From Streptomyces sp. NBC_00341 (GTDB lineage: Bacteria; Actinomycetota; Actinomycetes; Streptomycetales; Streptomycetaceae), in contig NZ_CP108002.1 of NCBI RefSeq assembly GCF_041435055.1, positions 7,378,001 through 7,442,000 of the forward strand: a stretch of 64,000 nucleotides of DNA. The letters are read 5' to 3'. A program made the translations under genes and the position numbers. Positions 17,907 through 27,205 of this stretch are shown here, one piece after another. How positions within the stretch are numbered: position 1 is the first letter of the stretch; every line of letters begins with the position of its first letter. The notes below the pieces were generated by a model. That model saw nothing but the letters and a program-made list of their open reading frames with translations, made no database searches and was not told where the DNA came from.

Positions 17907-18688
17907 TGCGGATCGATATCGACGCGCTGACGGTCGAGATCGCCGGCGCGCGGCTGGTGGAGGAGATCACGCTGCGGGCGGGCGCGGGTCAGCTCGTCGG
18001 CCTGGTGGGGCCCAACGGCAGCGGGAAGTCAACGCTGTTGCGCTGTGTCTACCGGGCCCTGAGCCCCTCCGCCGGCACCGTCCGGATCGGTGGCGAGGAC
18101 CTGCACGCCCTGAGCCCGCGGGAGAGCGCCCGCCGACTGGCCGCGCTTCCCCAGGAGTCGAGTCACGAGTTCGACTTCACCGTCGCCGAGATCGTGGCGA
18201 TGGGAAGGATGCCGCACCAGGGACCGACGGCCCGTGCGTCCGAGGAGGACCGGCGCACGTGTGAGGCGGCGCTGGCGGAGGTCGGGGCCGGCCACCTGGC
18301 CGACCGGGGCTTCCTGACCCTGTCCGGAGGCGAGAAGCAGCGGGTCCTGATCGCCCGCGCCATGGCGCAGCAGCCACGGGCACTGGTGCTCGACGAACCC
18401 ACCAACCACCTGGACATCGCCCAGCAGCTGGAGGTGCTGGCCCTGGTACGGGCCAGCGGACTGACCGTGCTCACGGCGTTGCACGACCTCAATCTCGCCG
18501 CGCTCCACTGCGACGTCCTCCATGTCATCGACCGGGGCCGGATCGTCGCGTCGGGCGCCCCGCACGACGTACTCACCCCTGAGCTGCTGGCCGAGGTCTT
18601 CGGCGTCCGGGCGCATCGAGTACCGCACCCGGAGACCGGCGCCGTACAGCTGATCTTCGACCGCCTCCTCCCCGTCGACCCTTCCTAA
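17906..18688 (+). CDS. btuD: ABC transporter ATPase, BtuD/FecE type
   Basis: 260 residues. The ATG at 17906 overlaps the permease stop by one base. Walker A is GPNGSGKST, the Q-loop region is LAALPQESSHEFDFTVAEIV, the ABC signature is LSGGEKQRV, Walker B is ALVLDEPTNHLD, and the switch His is in LTALHDLNLAA. This is the standard architecture of ATPases that energise FecCD-type importers. It works with the preceding permease and the following lipoprotein on the inner face of the membrane. Confidence 0.9.
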   Translation: MRIDIDALTVEIAGARLVEEITLRAGAGQLVGLVGPNGSGKSTLLRCVYRALSPSAGTVRIGGEDLHALSPRESARRLAALPQESSHEFDFTVAEIVAMGRMPHQGPTARASEEDRRTCEAALAEVGAGHLADRGFLTLSGGEKQRVLIARAMAQQPRALVLDEPTNHLDIAQQLEVLALVRASGLTVLTALHDLNLAALHCDVLHVIDRGRIVASGAPHDVLTPELLAEVFGVRAHRVPHPETGAVQLIFDRLLPVDPS

Positions 18689-18703
18689 GGAAGCACTGCC
18701 ACC

Positions 18704-19735
18704 ATGCCCAGCCCGATACGTCCCTCCGCACTCGGCCTCGCCCTCGCCGCTGTCATGGCCCTCAGCGGCTGCGGCGCCGAGATCACCCCGCAGGACGGGA
18801 ACGACAACAGGAGCGCACCCGCGGCCGGAGGCCACTACCCGGTGACCGTCGAGAACTGCGGTGAGAAGAAGACCTACGACAAGGCGCCGCAGCGCGTGGT
18901 CACCAACGACGTCGGTATCACCGAGATCATGTTCGCCCTGGAACTCGAAGACCATATGGCGGGCTATGTGATGCCCGACGACAAGGGCGATCTGACATCC
19001 GTCCCCTGGAAGGGCGGCTACCGGAAGACCGCCTGGCTGTCCAAGGAGACGATCAACAAGGAACTCGTCCTCGACGCACGCGCCGACCTGGTCTTCGCGG
19101 GCTGGAACTACGGCTTCAACGAGGGCGACGGATTCACCCCGGCAGCCCTGAAGAAGGTGGGCATCGACTCCTACCTGTTGAGCGAGTCGTGCCGCAACGG
19201 GCAGGGGAAGGCGCGAGGAGTGATGCCGCCACTCGACGCGCTCTACACCGATCTCCGGAACCTGGGGAAGATCTTTGACGTCGAGAAGCGTGCCGAATCC
19301 CTGATCGCACGGTTCCGGAAGGAAGTGGCCCAGGCACAGGCGACCGCCCTGAAGGGCGCCGACCGGCCGAGGGTGTTCCTCTACGACGACGGCCGGGACA
19401 AGCCGCTGACCTCGGGCGCCTACGCCGGACCGCACGACATCATCACCAGGGCCGGCGGCGATCACGTCATGAAGGACCTCAAGGACACCTGGACGACGGT
19501 GGGATGGGAGACCGTCGTCGAGCGGGACCCCGAGGTGATCGTCATCAACAACTACGGGGACACGAGTGCGGAGCAGAAGCGGAAGTTCCTGAAGTCCTAT
19601 CCGCCGCTGGCCAATGTGTCGGCGATCAAGAACGACCGCATCGTCGTCCTCGACTACGTGGACCTCGTCGAGAGCCCGCGCAATCCCGCAGCCATCGCCT
19701 CACTCGCGGCAGATCTGCGGAAGACCCGGAGCTGA
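18704..19735 (+). CDS. btuF: ABC transporter substrate-binding lipoprotein, BtuF/FepB type
   Basis: 343 residues with a lipoprotein signal: hydrophobic stretch, then ALSGC with Cys23 as the lipidation site. A Ser/Ala/Asp-rich tether follows. The mature protein begins with the periplasmic-binding-protein-III pattern (YPVTVENCGEKKTYDKAPQRVVTNDVGITEIM) and keeps features such as ITRAGGDHVMKDL and the NPAAIASLAADLRKTR C-terminus. It should capture cobalamin or cobinamide outside the membrane and deliver it to the permease. The start lies 15 bp after the ATPase stop. A strong hairpin follows the stop, closing a three-gene operon. Confidence 0.88.
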   Translation: MPSPIRPSALGLALAAVMALSGCGAEITPQDGNDNRSAPAAGGHYPVTVENCGEKKTYDKAPQRVVTNDVGITEIMFALELEDHMAGYVMPDDKGDLTSVPWKGGYRKTAWLSKETINKELVLDARADLVFAGWNYGFNEGDGFTPAALKKVGIDSYLLSESCRNGQGKARGVMPPLDALYTDLRNLGKIFDVEKRAESLIARFRKEVAQAQATALKGADRPRVFLYDDGRDKPLTSGAYAGPHDIITRAGGDHVMKDLKDTWTTVGWETVVERDPEVIVINNYGDTSAEQKRKFLKSYPPLANVSAIKNDRIVVLDYVDLVESPRNPAAIASLAADLRKTRS

Positions 19736-19778
19736 CCTGCCGCTGACCGGTGGCGGTGGCGGGTGGCTGCGGCTGCTC

Positions 19779-19804
19779 GCCGGCCCCCGCCACCGGGGGC
19801 CGGC
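19779..19804 (+). terminator. Terminator hairpin after the cobalamin uptake operon
   Basis: Perfect 10-bp stem GCCGGCCCCC (19779-19788) with GGGGGCCGGC (19795-19804) and a 6-base loop, 43 bp past the lipoprotein stop. Confidence 0.8.
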
Positions 19805-19925
19805 GGTGCCCGGGGCGACGAACCCCGCGAACCTCCGATGAGGCGCCATCGGTGTCGGGATTACGTCATGGCGGTCACTCGCCAGCCCCAAAACGCCCAC
19901 CGAGAGGGCGAATTGGCGACGCTGC

Positions 19926-19948
19926 TGGTCCAACACCCCTTTGGACCA
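19926..19948 (+). promoter_or_regulatory. Hairpin overlapping the ribosome site of the first S8 protease
   Basis: Inverted repeat TGGTCCAA (19926-19933) and TTGGACCA (19941-19948) with a 7-base loop. Its last base is the first base of the AGGAG site that serves the GTG at 19960. It could be an operator or a translation-modulating hairpin. Confidence 0.5.
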
Positions 19949-19959
19949 GGAGCTGTCCT

Positions 19960-22900
19960 GTGAGACGCACCCGACCCTGGCGGTCCACGGCTGCCGGCCT
20001 CGCGACCGTCGCTCTGCTGGCCGCCGCGATACCCGCGGCACACGCCGTGACCGCGCCCGCCCCGCCGACCGGCACGGGCGCCACGGCCGCCCGCACCGCG
20101 ACCGTCACCCTGATCACCGGTGACGTGGTCGACGCACGCGTGGCCCCCGACGGCCGGATCCTGTCCGCCGCGCCACGCCCCGTGGACAGCGCCGACCACC
20201 CCGCCGCCGTCTGGCAGGACGGCACCCGTACCTACGTCTTCCCCCAGGGCGTCGAGAAGCTGGTGGACACCGGGCTCGTCGACGCACAGCTCTTCGACAT
20301 CGGCGGACTCGTTGCGGACGGCTACGACGACGCGCACTCCGCCACCGTGCCGGTGATCGTCGAGTACGGGGGCGGCCGCGCGCCGCGCACCGCCAGTCCG
20401 GGGACGCGGACCACCGCCACGCTCGACTCCATCGGCGGCGCCGGCCTCGCCGTCGCCAAGGACACCGCCGCCGACGCCTGGCAGGACCTGACCCCGGTGA
20501 AGGCTTCGGCCCGCTCGTCCGGCGGTGTCGCCAAGATCTGGCTGGACGCCAAGGTCAGGGGCTCCGCCACTGGCGCACCTCCCACCCCGACCGTCCCGCT
20601 CACCGGGGCGGGCGCCGCCCACAAGGCGGGGCTCGACGGTTCCGGCGTCAAGGTCGCCGTCCTGGACACCGGAGCGGACGCGGACCACCCGGACCTCGCC
20701 GGCCGGATCACGCGGACCAAGGTGTTCGTCAACGGCCAGGACGCCGAGGACCGCACCGGCCACGGCACCCACACCGCGTCCACCATCGCCGGCACCGGCG
20801 CCGCGTCCGGCGGCCGGTACGCGGGGATGGCACCGGGGGCCGGACTCCTCGTCGGCAAGGTGCTCGGTGACGACGGCTCCGGCACGCTCAGCGGCATCGT
20901 CAGCGGCATGGAGTGGGCCGTGGCCGAAGGCGCGAAGGTCGTCTCCATGTCGCTCGGCGCCGACGGCGCCACCAGCTGCGCGGGGCCGGACGTCGAGGCG
21001 GTCCAACGCCTCAGCGACCAGGCCCTGTTCGTCATCGCGGCGGGCAACGCCTCGCTGCGCGGCACCGTCTCCACGCCCGGCTGCGCACCGAGCGCCCTCA
21101 CCGTCGGCGCCGTCGACCGCCACAACGAGACCGCGCCCTTCTCCAGCCGGGGCCCCTCCGCCGACGGGATCAACGCCAAGCCCGACATCGCCTCCCAGGG
21201 CGTCGACGTCGTCGCCGCCCGCGCGGGCGGACGAGGCGCCCAGGCGTACCAGTCGATGTCCGGCACCTCGATGGCCACCCCGCACGTCGCGGGCGGCGCC
21301 GCGCTCCTCCTCCAGCAGCACCCCGGCCTCGCGCCGGCCCGGCTCAAGGCGCTGCTCACCTCGTCGGCCGAGGACACCGACGCGCCGGTCCTGGACCAGG
21401 GCGCGGGCCCGATGGATGTGGCCCATGCGATATCCCAGCCGGTGACCGGTCAACCCAACGCGTTGATCGGTGACTTCGCGTACCCGCAGGCCGGCCTTGA
21501 GCCGGTCGAGAAGGCCATCACGCTGACCAATGCCACGGACAAGGACGTCACCCTGACCCTCGCGGTGCGCGACGTGCGCGGCGACGACGGCTCCCGCGTC
21601 CGGGGGTTCGCCGCACCGGCCCGTACCAGGGTCAGGGTGCCCGCGCACGGGACCGCCGACGCGCCGGTCCGTATCGACCCCGCGGTGAAGCTCGACGCCG
21701 GTGCCTACGGCACGCTCACCGGACGCCTCGTCGGCACGGGCGCCCATGGCGTGCGCGTCACCGTCCCGTTCGGCGCGCACTTGGAGGTGCCGTCCGCCGA
21801 CCTGACGGTCAAGGGCCTCGACCGGCACGGCGACCCGGCGGCGTCCCCGTCGGCGTTCCAGCTGTTCGACGACCACCGCGACACCGCGATGCGGTACACC
21901 CTCGGCTACCCGGACGCGGGCAGCACCACGATCCGGGTGCCGCTCGGCACGTACGCCCTCAGCGCCCTGATCATGACCCGGGACGAGCCGGGCAACATCG
22001 GCAGCGTGGCCTCCGTGTCCCAGCTCTACCGGCCGGAGGTCACCGTCTCCGGCGACACCACGGTCACCCTGGACGCCCGCGCCGCCGAGCGGATCGCGTG
22101 GGACACCGAGCGCGCGAGCCGGCCCAACGGGTTCGCGATCGGTCTGACCTACGGACTGGACGGCACCGGGCGACTGCTCGCCGGATACGCCACCTCCGTC
22201 CCCTCGTACGCCAAGGCCATCTACGCCCAGCCGGTCCGGCACGCGGAGAAGGCCACGTTCCTCGCGTCGGCCCGGCAGACCGCGCCGCTCGCCCGGTTCA
22301 CCTCGGGGGGCGGGCGGGTGCTGGACTCGCTGCCGGTACAGAAGGCGACGGAGTTCGACGGCAAGGGCACGGCCGAGGTCGTCGCGATCGGCAAGGGAAC
22401 GGACGCCGACTTCGCCGCCCACGATCTGACGGGCAAGGTCGCCCTGGTCGACGCGGGCACGGGCGGCGGCAACGCCTACACCTGGGACCCGGCAGCCGCG
22501 AAGGCCGGCGCCGCCGGAGTCCTGGCCGCCGTCCCCGACAGCGAGGGCCGCTTCCAGATCACCGGCCCCGAGGGGGGTGTTCCGCAGGCCACCATCACCT
22601 GGGACGACGCGCTCACCCTCAAGGCCGAGGCCGCGCGGTCGGGTTCGGCAAAGGTCGGCTGGTCGGGCACCGCGAGCGCCCGGAGCCCGTACGTCTACAA
22701 CCTGGCGGTCGTCTCGAAGGAGGCGATCCGGCCCGGCACCCAGCGGGTGCGCGACAGCGGGCTCGCCGTCACCGACGCCCGCTACCACGTGCAGCAGGCC
22801 GGCGGTGACGCCACGTACTGGTCCGACGTACAGGTCGGCCTGCCCGGCATGCCCGCCGTGTGGGCGGGCGGCACCACACTGCCGCTGCGCGCCCCACAGC

Positions 22901-23709
22901 AGCGCACCGAGTTCTTCACGCCATCGGGCAGCGAGGGCCTGACCTGGACGACCCTGATGCGCCGCGACCTCGGCCCGAACAGTGGCACCGCCTATGACGG
23001 ACCACGTGAGGTGCGGCGGGGCAAGTCCACGGCGTACTGGTACAAATCGCCGTACGGTCCCGTGCGCAACACCTACAGCGCCGCGCTGATGACCCGGGAC
23101 AGCAACCGGCTGTCCTTCACCGTCGCCCCGTTCGGGGATGCCGGCGGCCACGACTCCACCGCCGCCCGGAACGACTACGGCACCCGGCAGCTGCTGGTGA
23201 ACGGCGAACCGCAGGCCATGGTGTCGGGCATCTTCGAACTTCCGCAGGCAACGGCAGATGTGACGTACCGCCAGACCTGGCGGCGGCCCGCGTCGGCCGC
23301 CGACCGCACCGGCCTCGCGTACAGCACCGCGTGGGACTTCCGTTCCGGCGCCGCGGACCAGGGCGCCCAACGCCTCCTCGTCCCGGTCCTCGACCTCCCG
23401 TCCGATCTGCGCAACTCCCGCCCGGCGGGGGAGACGACCACGGTCGGTGTCGGTGCCGTCGTGGACGGGGCGGACGGCCCGGTCTCCCTGGCGGACGTCG
23501 AAGTCCAGTACTCCTACGGTGACCAGGCCACCACGGACGCGGTCACCGACTGGCGCGTCGCGGACGTGCGGCGGTCCCACGGCACGTGGCGGGCGACGGT
23601 CCCCGGCGACGCGCCCGCGGGCACGTTCGTGCACCTGCGCGTCACGCTCACCGACGGACACGGCGCACGGGTGGACCAGACGATGGTCCGCGCGTACGAG
23701 GTCCGCTGA
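19960..23709 (+). CDS. Large secreted S8 (subtilisin-like) serine protease
   Basis: 1,249 residues from the GTG at 19960, with AGGAG 7 bp upstream. The frame is open further upstream, but only this start gives a signal peptide (STAAGLATVALLAAAIPAAHA). A ~200-residue propeptide-like region follows. The catalytic triad is Asp236 (VAVLDTGADADHPD), His268 (GHGTHTAST) and Ser437 (SGTSMATPHVAGG). The remaining ~800 residues are beta-rich. The stretch around 820-890 resembles a protease-associated domain (GKVALVDAGTGGGNAYTWD). It should be exported and degrade proteins outside the cell. The next gene is a paralogue with a triad at almost the same positions, pointing to tandem duplication. Confidence 0.93.
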   Translation: MRRTRPWRSTAAGLATVALLAAAIPAAHAVTAPAPPTGTGATAARTATVTLITGDVVDARVAPDGRILSAAPRPVDSADHPAAVWQDGTRTYVFPQGVEKLVDTGLVDAQLFDIGGLVADGYDDAHSATVPVIVEYGGGRAPRTASPGTRTTATLDSIGGAGLAVAKDTAADAWQDLTPVKASARSSGGVAKIWLDAKVRGSATGAPPTPTVPLTGAGAAHKAGLDGSGVKVAVLDTGADADHPDLAGRITRTKVFVNGQDAEDRTGHGTHTASTIAGTGAASGGRYAGMAPGAGLLVGKVLGDDGSGTLSGIVSGMEWAVAEGAKVVSMSLGADGATSCAGPDVEAVQRLSDQALFVIAAGNASLRGTVSTPGCAPSALTVGAVDRHNETAPFSSRGPSADGINAKPDIASQGVDVVAARAGGRGAQAYQSMSGTSMATPHVAGGAALLLQQHPGLAPARLKALLTSSAEDTDAPVLDQGAGPMDVAHAISQPVTGQPNALIGDFAYPQAGLEPVEKAITLTNATDKDVTLTLAVRDVRGDDGSRVRGFAAPARTRVRVPAHGTADAPVRIDPAVKLDAGAYGTLTGRLVGTGAHGVRVTVPFGAHLEVPSADLTVKGLDRHGDPAASPSAFQLFDDHRDTAMRYTLGYPDAGSTTIRVPLGTYALSALIMTRDEPGNIGSVASVSQLYRPEVTVSGDTTVTLDARAAERIAWDTERASRPNGFAIGLTYGLDGTGRLLAGYATSVPSYAKAIYAQPVRHAEKATFLASARQTAPLARFTSGGGRVLDSLPVQKATEFDGKGTAEVVAIGKGTDADFAAHDLTGKVALVDAGTGGGNAYTWDPAAAKAGAAGVLAAVPDSEGRFQITGPEGGVPQATITWDDALTLKAEAARSGSAKVGWSGTASARSPYVYNLAVVSKEAIRPGTQRVRDSGLAVTDARYHVQQAGGDATYWSDVQVGLPGMPAVWAGGTTLPLRAPQQRTEFFTPSGSEGLTWTTLMRRDLGPNSGTAYDGPREVRRGKSTAYWYKSPYGPVRNTYSAALMTRDSNRLSFTVAPFGDAGGHDSTAARNDYGTRQLLVNGEPQAMVSGIFELPQATADVTYRQTWRRPASAADRTGLAYSTAWDFRSGAADQGAQRLLVPVLDLPSDLRNSRPAGETTTVGVGAVVDGADGPVSLADVEVQYSYGDQATTDAVTDWRVADVRRSHGTWRATVPGDAPAGTFVHLRVTLTDGHGARVDQTMVRAYEVR

Positions 23710-23842
23710 GCGACACCGCGGAGCCTGCCCCTCTCCCGTGACGGTTCCGAGTCGTCAAGTCGCCACCGCACAAACCTGGTTGATGTCCCCGGCGATACCA
23801 GGATTTCCGCACGTCCTCGCTCCGCGACCCTTGGGGGTTCTC

Positions 23843-26800
23843 GTGCACGTCAGATCCATCGTGGCCGCTGCCGGCATGCTGGCAGCGCTCATACCCGCCG
23901 CCACCGCCGCCCACGCGGCGGACCCGGCCGGACCGGCCACCGAACCCCGTACGCCGGCGGCCACCACGTTCACCGTGCCGCTGCCCACCGGCGACACCGT
24001 GACGGTCGAACGCACCGGTGCCCGGATCGGCTCGGCCACCGTCACCCCCGGACCCGGCCGGAAGAACGTCACCTTCACCACCGGTTCCGTGGGGAGCGGC
24101 GACGTCAGCGTCGTGCCCTCTGACGCCGAGCCGCTGCTCGCCGCGGGCCGGCTCGACCCCCGCTTCTTCGACGTGAAGGCCCTGCTGGACGCCGGATACG
24201 GCACGAAGGGCGTCGGCGCCCCCGGCGCCGTGCGGATGATCGTCCAGCACGCCAAGGGCGCGGGCGCAGCGAGCAGAGCACGCGACGCGGCAGGCGGGGC
24301 GGCCCGTCCCGGGCGCGCGATTCCCCGTCTCGGCCTGACCGGACTCGCCCCGCACGACGGCACCGACGCGGTCGGCACGTGGAAGCGGCTGACCGCCGGG
24401 AACGGCCGCTCGCTCACGGGCGGTGCGGACAAGCTGTGGCTGGACGGCCGGATGCACGTCGCCCTGGACAGGAGCGTCCCCCAGATCAACGCGCCCCAGG
24501 CCTGGGAGGACGGCTACACCGGCAAGGGGGTCACGGTCGCCGTCCTCGACAGCGGCTACGACTCCGACCATCCGGACCTGGCGGGCCGGGTGACGGTCTC
24601 GTCCAACTTCCTCGGCGGCGACACCGCGGAGGACGACAACGGCCACGGCACCCACGTGGCCTCCACCATCGCCGGCGTCGACAGCACCTACCGGGGTGTG
24701 GCCCCCGACGCCTCGCTCGCGGTCGGCAAGGTCTGCGACAGCACCGGCTCCTGCCCCACCTCCGCGCTCCTCGCCGGTATCGACTGGGCCGTCAACACCG
24801 TCCACGCCAAGGTCGTCAACCTGAGCCTGGGCGGCCCCGCCGACGAGACGGACCCGGCGGTCGCGGTCATCAACGACCTGTCGGCGAGCACCGGCACGCT
24901 CTTCGTCGTCGCCGCCGGCAACGACGGCGAGTACGGGAGCTCCACGGTCGGCGCGCCCGCCATCGCGAACGCCGCCCTGGCCGTGGGCGCGGTCGACGCC
25001 GACGACGAACTGGCCGCGTTCTCCAGCCGGGGCCCACGCCCGAGCGACAACGCGGTGAAGCCCGACATCACCGCGCCCGGCGTCGGTATCGTCGCGGCGA
25101 AGGCGGGCGGCGGCCACACCGCCAAGAGCGGCACGTCGATGGCCACGCCGCACGTGGCCGGCTCCGCCGCACTCGTCGCGCAGGCGCACCCCGGCTGGAA
25201 CGGCGAGCAGATCAAGACCGCGCTCATGAACAGTGCCGAGCCGAACCCGAAGCGCGCCGCCTACCAGCAGGGCACCGGCCGGGTGGACGCGGGCCGCGCA
25301 GTCCGGCAGACGGTCCTCGCCTCTCCCGCCAACCTGACGACGACGCCCGGCTGGTCCGACGGCGCGGGCAGCGACACCGAGCACACCGTCACCTTCAGCA
25401 ACTCCGGCGACAGCGAGACGACGCTCTCCCTCGCCCTCGACAAGCCGCTGTCGCCCACCGCGCAGCCGGGCAACGCCGAGCAGTTCTCCGTCGACCGCGA
25501 CCAGGTCACCGTCCCCGCGCACTCCACCGCGACCGCGACCGTCACCACCCGCGCCACCCTGTTGCCGCACGGCCCGTGGTCCGCGGTCCTCACCGCCTCG
25601 CAGGCCGGCAAGACCGTCACCCGTACGATCCTCGGCGTCAACAGCACCATCCCGACCCACCAGTTGACGCTCCACGCGGAGCAGCGTGACGGCGCCCCGG
25701 CCACCGGAACCGCCCTGGTCGTCAACCGCTGGACCGGCGACCGCTACCCGGTCCGGATCAACGAGGGCACCGCGACGGTGCCCGTGCCCGAGGCGCAGTA
25801 CTGGATCGGCATGACGATCAACAGCGGCACCGGCACGGAACGCACCACCACCATGGCCGCCACGTCCGTCACCCCCGTCGCGGACACCACGGTCGACCTC
25901 GACGCCCGCACCGCCGCTCCGGTCCGGGCGGACGTGCACGACCGCGCGGCCCACGCCACGGCCGTACAGGCCGCGCTCGCGCTGCCCGCCGGCACCGGCA
26001 CGTACACCCTGAGCGTCGTCACCACCGGTGAGCGCGCCGGACAGTCGCTGTTCGCGACGCCGTTCGCGGAGGCGGACGCCACGTACCGTACGTTCGCCGT
26101 GTTCGCGGCCGAGGGCGCCTCGTCGCAGTCGCCCAGCCCGTTCTTCTACCATGTGGCCCGCACCTGGCACGACGGTGTCCCGGCCCGGCCCGCCTTCTCC
26201 GTCCAGCGCCGCGAACTGACCGACGTACAGGTCCACTTCAACGCCCAGGGCGCCCCCGCCGCCGGTACCGCCGGGGCCACCCCGGACGACGACGTCCTGC
26301 TCCCGCTCTTCGTCGACCAGCAGGTCGGCTTCCCCTCGACCGTGCGGGACTACCGCACCCCGGGCGAATGGCTGGACCGGGCCTCGGTCGCCGGGCGGCA
26401 GTCCCTCGCGACCTCGGCGCAGGCGTTCGGCCCGCGCGCGCTGAACCGCCTGGACTTCGCAGCCGCGGTGGTCGGACCGGGGCTCCCGGCCGCGCCCGCC
26501 TACCGGACCGGCGACTCCGTGGTCTGGGCCGGCACGCCCTGGTTCACCGACGGCGACGGCAGCCGGGGCGGGACCGACTGGGGCGCTTCGGGCACCCTGA
26601 CCCTGGCCAGGGACGGCCAGCGGGTGAGTGCGTGGAATGCCATCGGCAGCGCCAGGACCATCCCGGTTCCGGCGGGCCCCGGCCGCTACACGCTCGACGC
26701 GGACATCAGCCGCGACCAGCCCTACGCCACCGTGTCGACCCGCGTCCAGTCCGCGTGGAGCTTCGACTCGGACACCGACGACGGCGCCGGGACGATCCTG

Positions 26801-27139
26801 CCGCTCATGGCCGTCCGGTTCACCCCGCACGGCCTCGACGCCTCCGGCGGCGCACCCCGCCACGCCCGGACCCGGGTGGACGTGGCGGTCCAGCGCGCAC
26901 CGGGCGCCGTCGAAGCCACGGTCGCCCCCGCACGGCTGGAGGTCAGCTGGGACGACGGCGTCACCTGGCACGCGGCCGAGCTCACCGAGGGCCGGCACGG
27001 CACGCCCGCGCACGCCGACCTGACCGCCCCCGCGGGCGCCGCGTACGCGACCCTGCGGGCCACCGTCGCGGCGAGCGACGGCAGCGCGGTCGAGCAGACC
27101 GTCACCCGCGCCTACCAGGTCAACAAGGCCCGCCGGTAG
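23843..27139 (+). CDS. Second large secreted S8 (subtilisin-like) serine protease
   Basis: 1,098 residues from the GTG at 23843 (GGGGG 6 bp upstream). The signal peptide is IVAAAGMLAALIPAATAAHA. The triad is Asp236 (VAVLDSGYDSDHPD), His268 (GHGTHVAST) and Ser432 (SGTSMATPHVAGS), with propeptide and spacing nearly as in the upstream paralogue. The C-terminal ~600 residues are beta-sandwich-like and probably bind substrate or cell wall. It diverges from its neighbour outside the catalytic domain, so any duplication is not recent. A strong bidirectional hairpin follows. Confidence 0.93.
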   Translation: MHVRSIVAAAGMLAALIPAATAAHAADPAGPATEPRTPAATTFTVPLPTGDTVTVERTGARIGSATVTPGPGRKNVTFTTGSVGSGDVSVVPSDAEPLLAAGRLDPRFFDVKALLDAGYGTKGVGAPGAVRMIVQHAKGAGAASRARDAAGGAARPGRAIPRLGLTGLAPHDGTDAVGTWKRLTAGNGRSLTGGADKLWLDGRMHVALDRSVPQINAPQAWEDGYTGKGVTVAVLDSGYDSDHPDLAGRVTVSSNFLGGDTAEDDNGHGTHVASTIAGVDSTYRGVAPDASLAVGKVCDSTGSCPTSALLAGIDWAVNTVHAKVVNLSLGGPADETDPAVAVINDLSASTGTLFVVAAGNDGEYGSSTVGAPAIANAALAVGAVDADDELAAFSSRGPRPSDNAVKPDITAPGVGIVAAKAGGGHTAKSGTSMATPHVAGSAALVAQAHPGWNGEQIKTALMNSAEPNPKRAAYQQGTGRVDAGRAVRQTVLASPANLTTTPGWSDGAGSDTEHTVTFSNSGDSETTLSLALDKPLSPTAQPGNAEQFSVDRDQVTVPAHSTATATVTTRATLLPHGPWSAVLTASQAGKTVTRTILGVNSTIPTHQLTLHAEQRDGAPATGTALVVNRWTGDRYPVRINEGTATVPVPEAQYWIGMTINSGTGTERTTTMAATSVTPVADTTVDLDARTAAPVRADVHDRAAHATAVQAALALPAGTGTYTLSVVTTGERAGQSLFATPFAEADATYRTFAVFAAEGASSQSPSPFFYHVARTWHDGVPARPAFSVQRRELTDVQVHFNAQGAPAAGTAGATPDDDVLLPLFVDQQVGFPSTVRDYRTPGEWLDRASVAGRQSLATSAQAFGPRALNRLDFAAAVVGPGLPAAPAYRTGDSVVWAGTPWFTDGDGSRGGTDWGASGTLTLARDGQRVSAWNAIGSARTIPVPAGPGRYTLDADISRDQPYATVSTRVQSAWSFDSDTDDGAGTILPLMAVRFTPHGLDASGGAPRHARTRVDVAVQRAPGAVEATVAPARLEVSWDDGVTWHAAELTEGRHGTPAHADLTAPAGAAYATLRATVAASDGSAVEQTVTRAYQVNKARR

Positions 27140-27149
27140 AGCGGAACGT

Positions 27150-27186
27150 GAGTGGACCGGACCCCCTCAGGGGGCCCGGTCCACTC
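27150..27186. terminator. Bidirectional terminator
   Basis: An 11-bp stem, GAGTGGACCGG (27150-27160) with CCGGTCCACTC (27176-27186), encloses an inner CCCCC/GGGGG stem. It lies between the converging S8 protease and alkyl-sulfatase genes. Confidence 0.85.
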
Positions 27187-27205
27187 GGCCCGGAACGGGC
27201 GGTGC

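Noticed and set aside
19861..23661. Very long open frame antisense to the first S8 protease
   Set aside because: Arg/Gly/Val-rich composition with no fold or motif. Long antisense frames are expected in DNA of this GC content.
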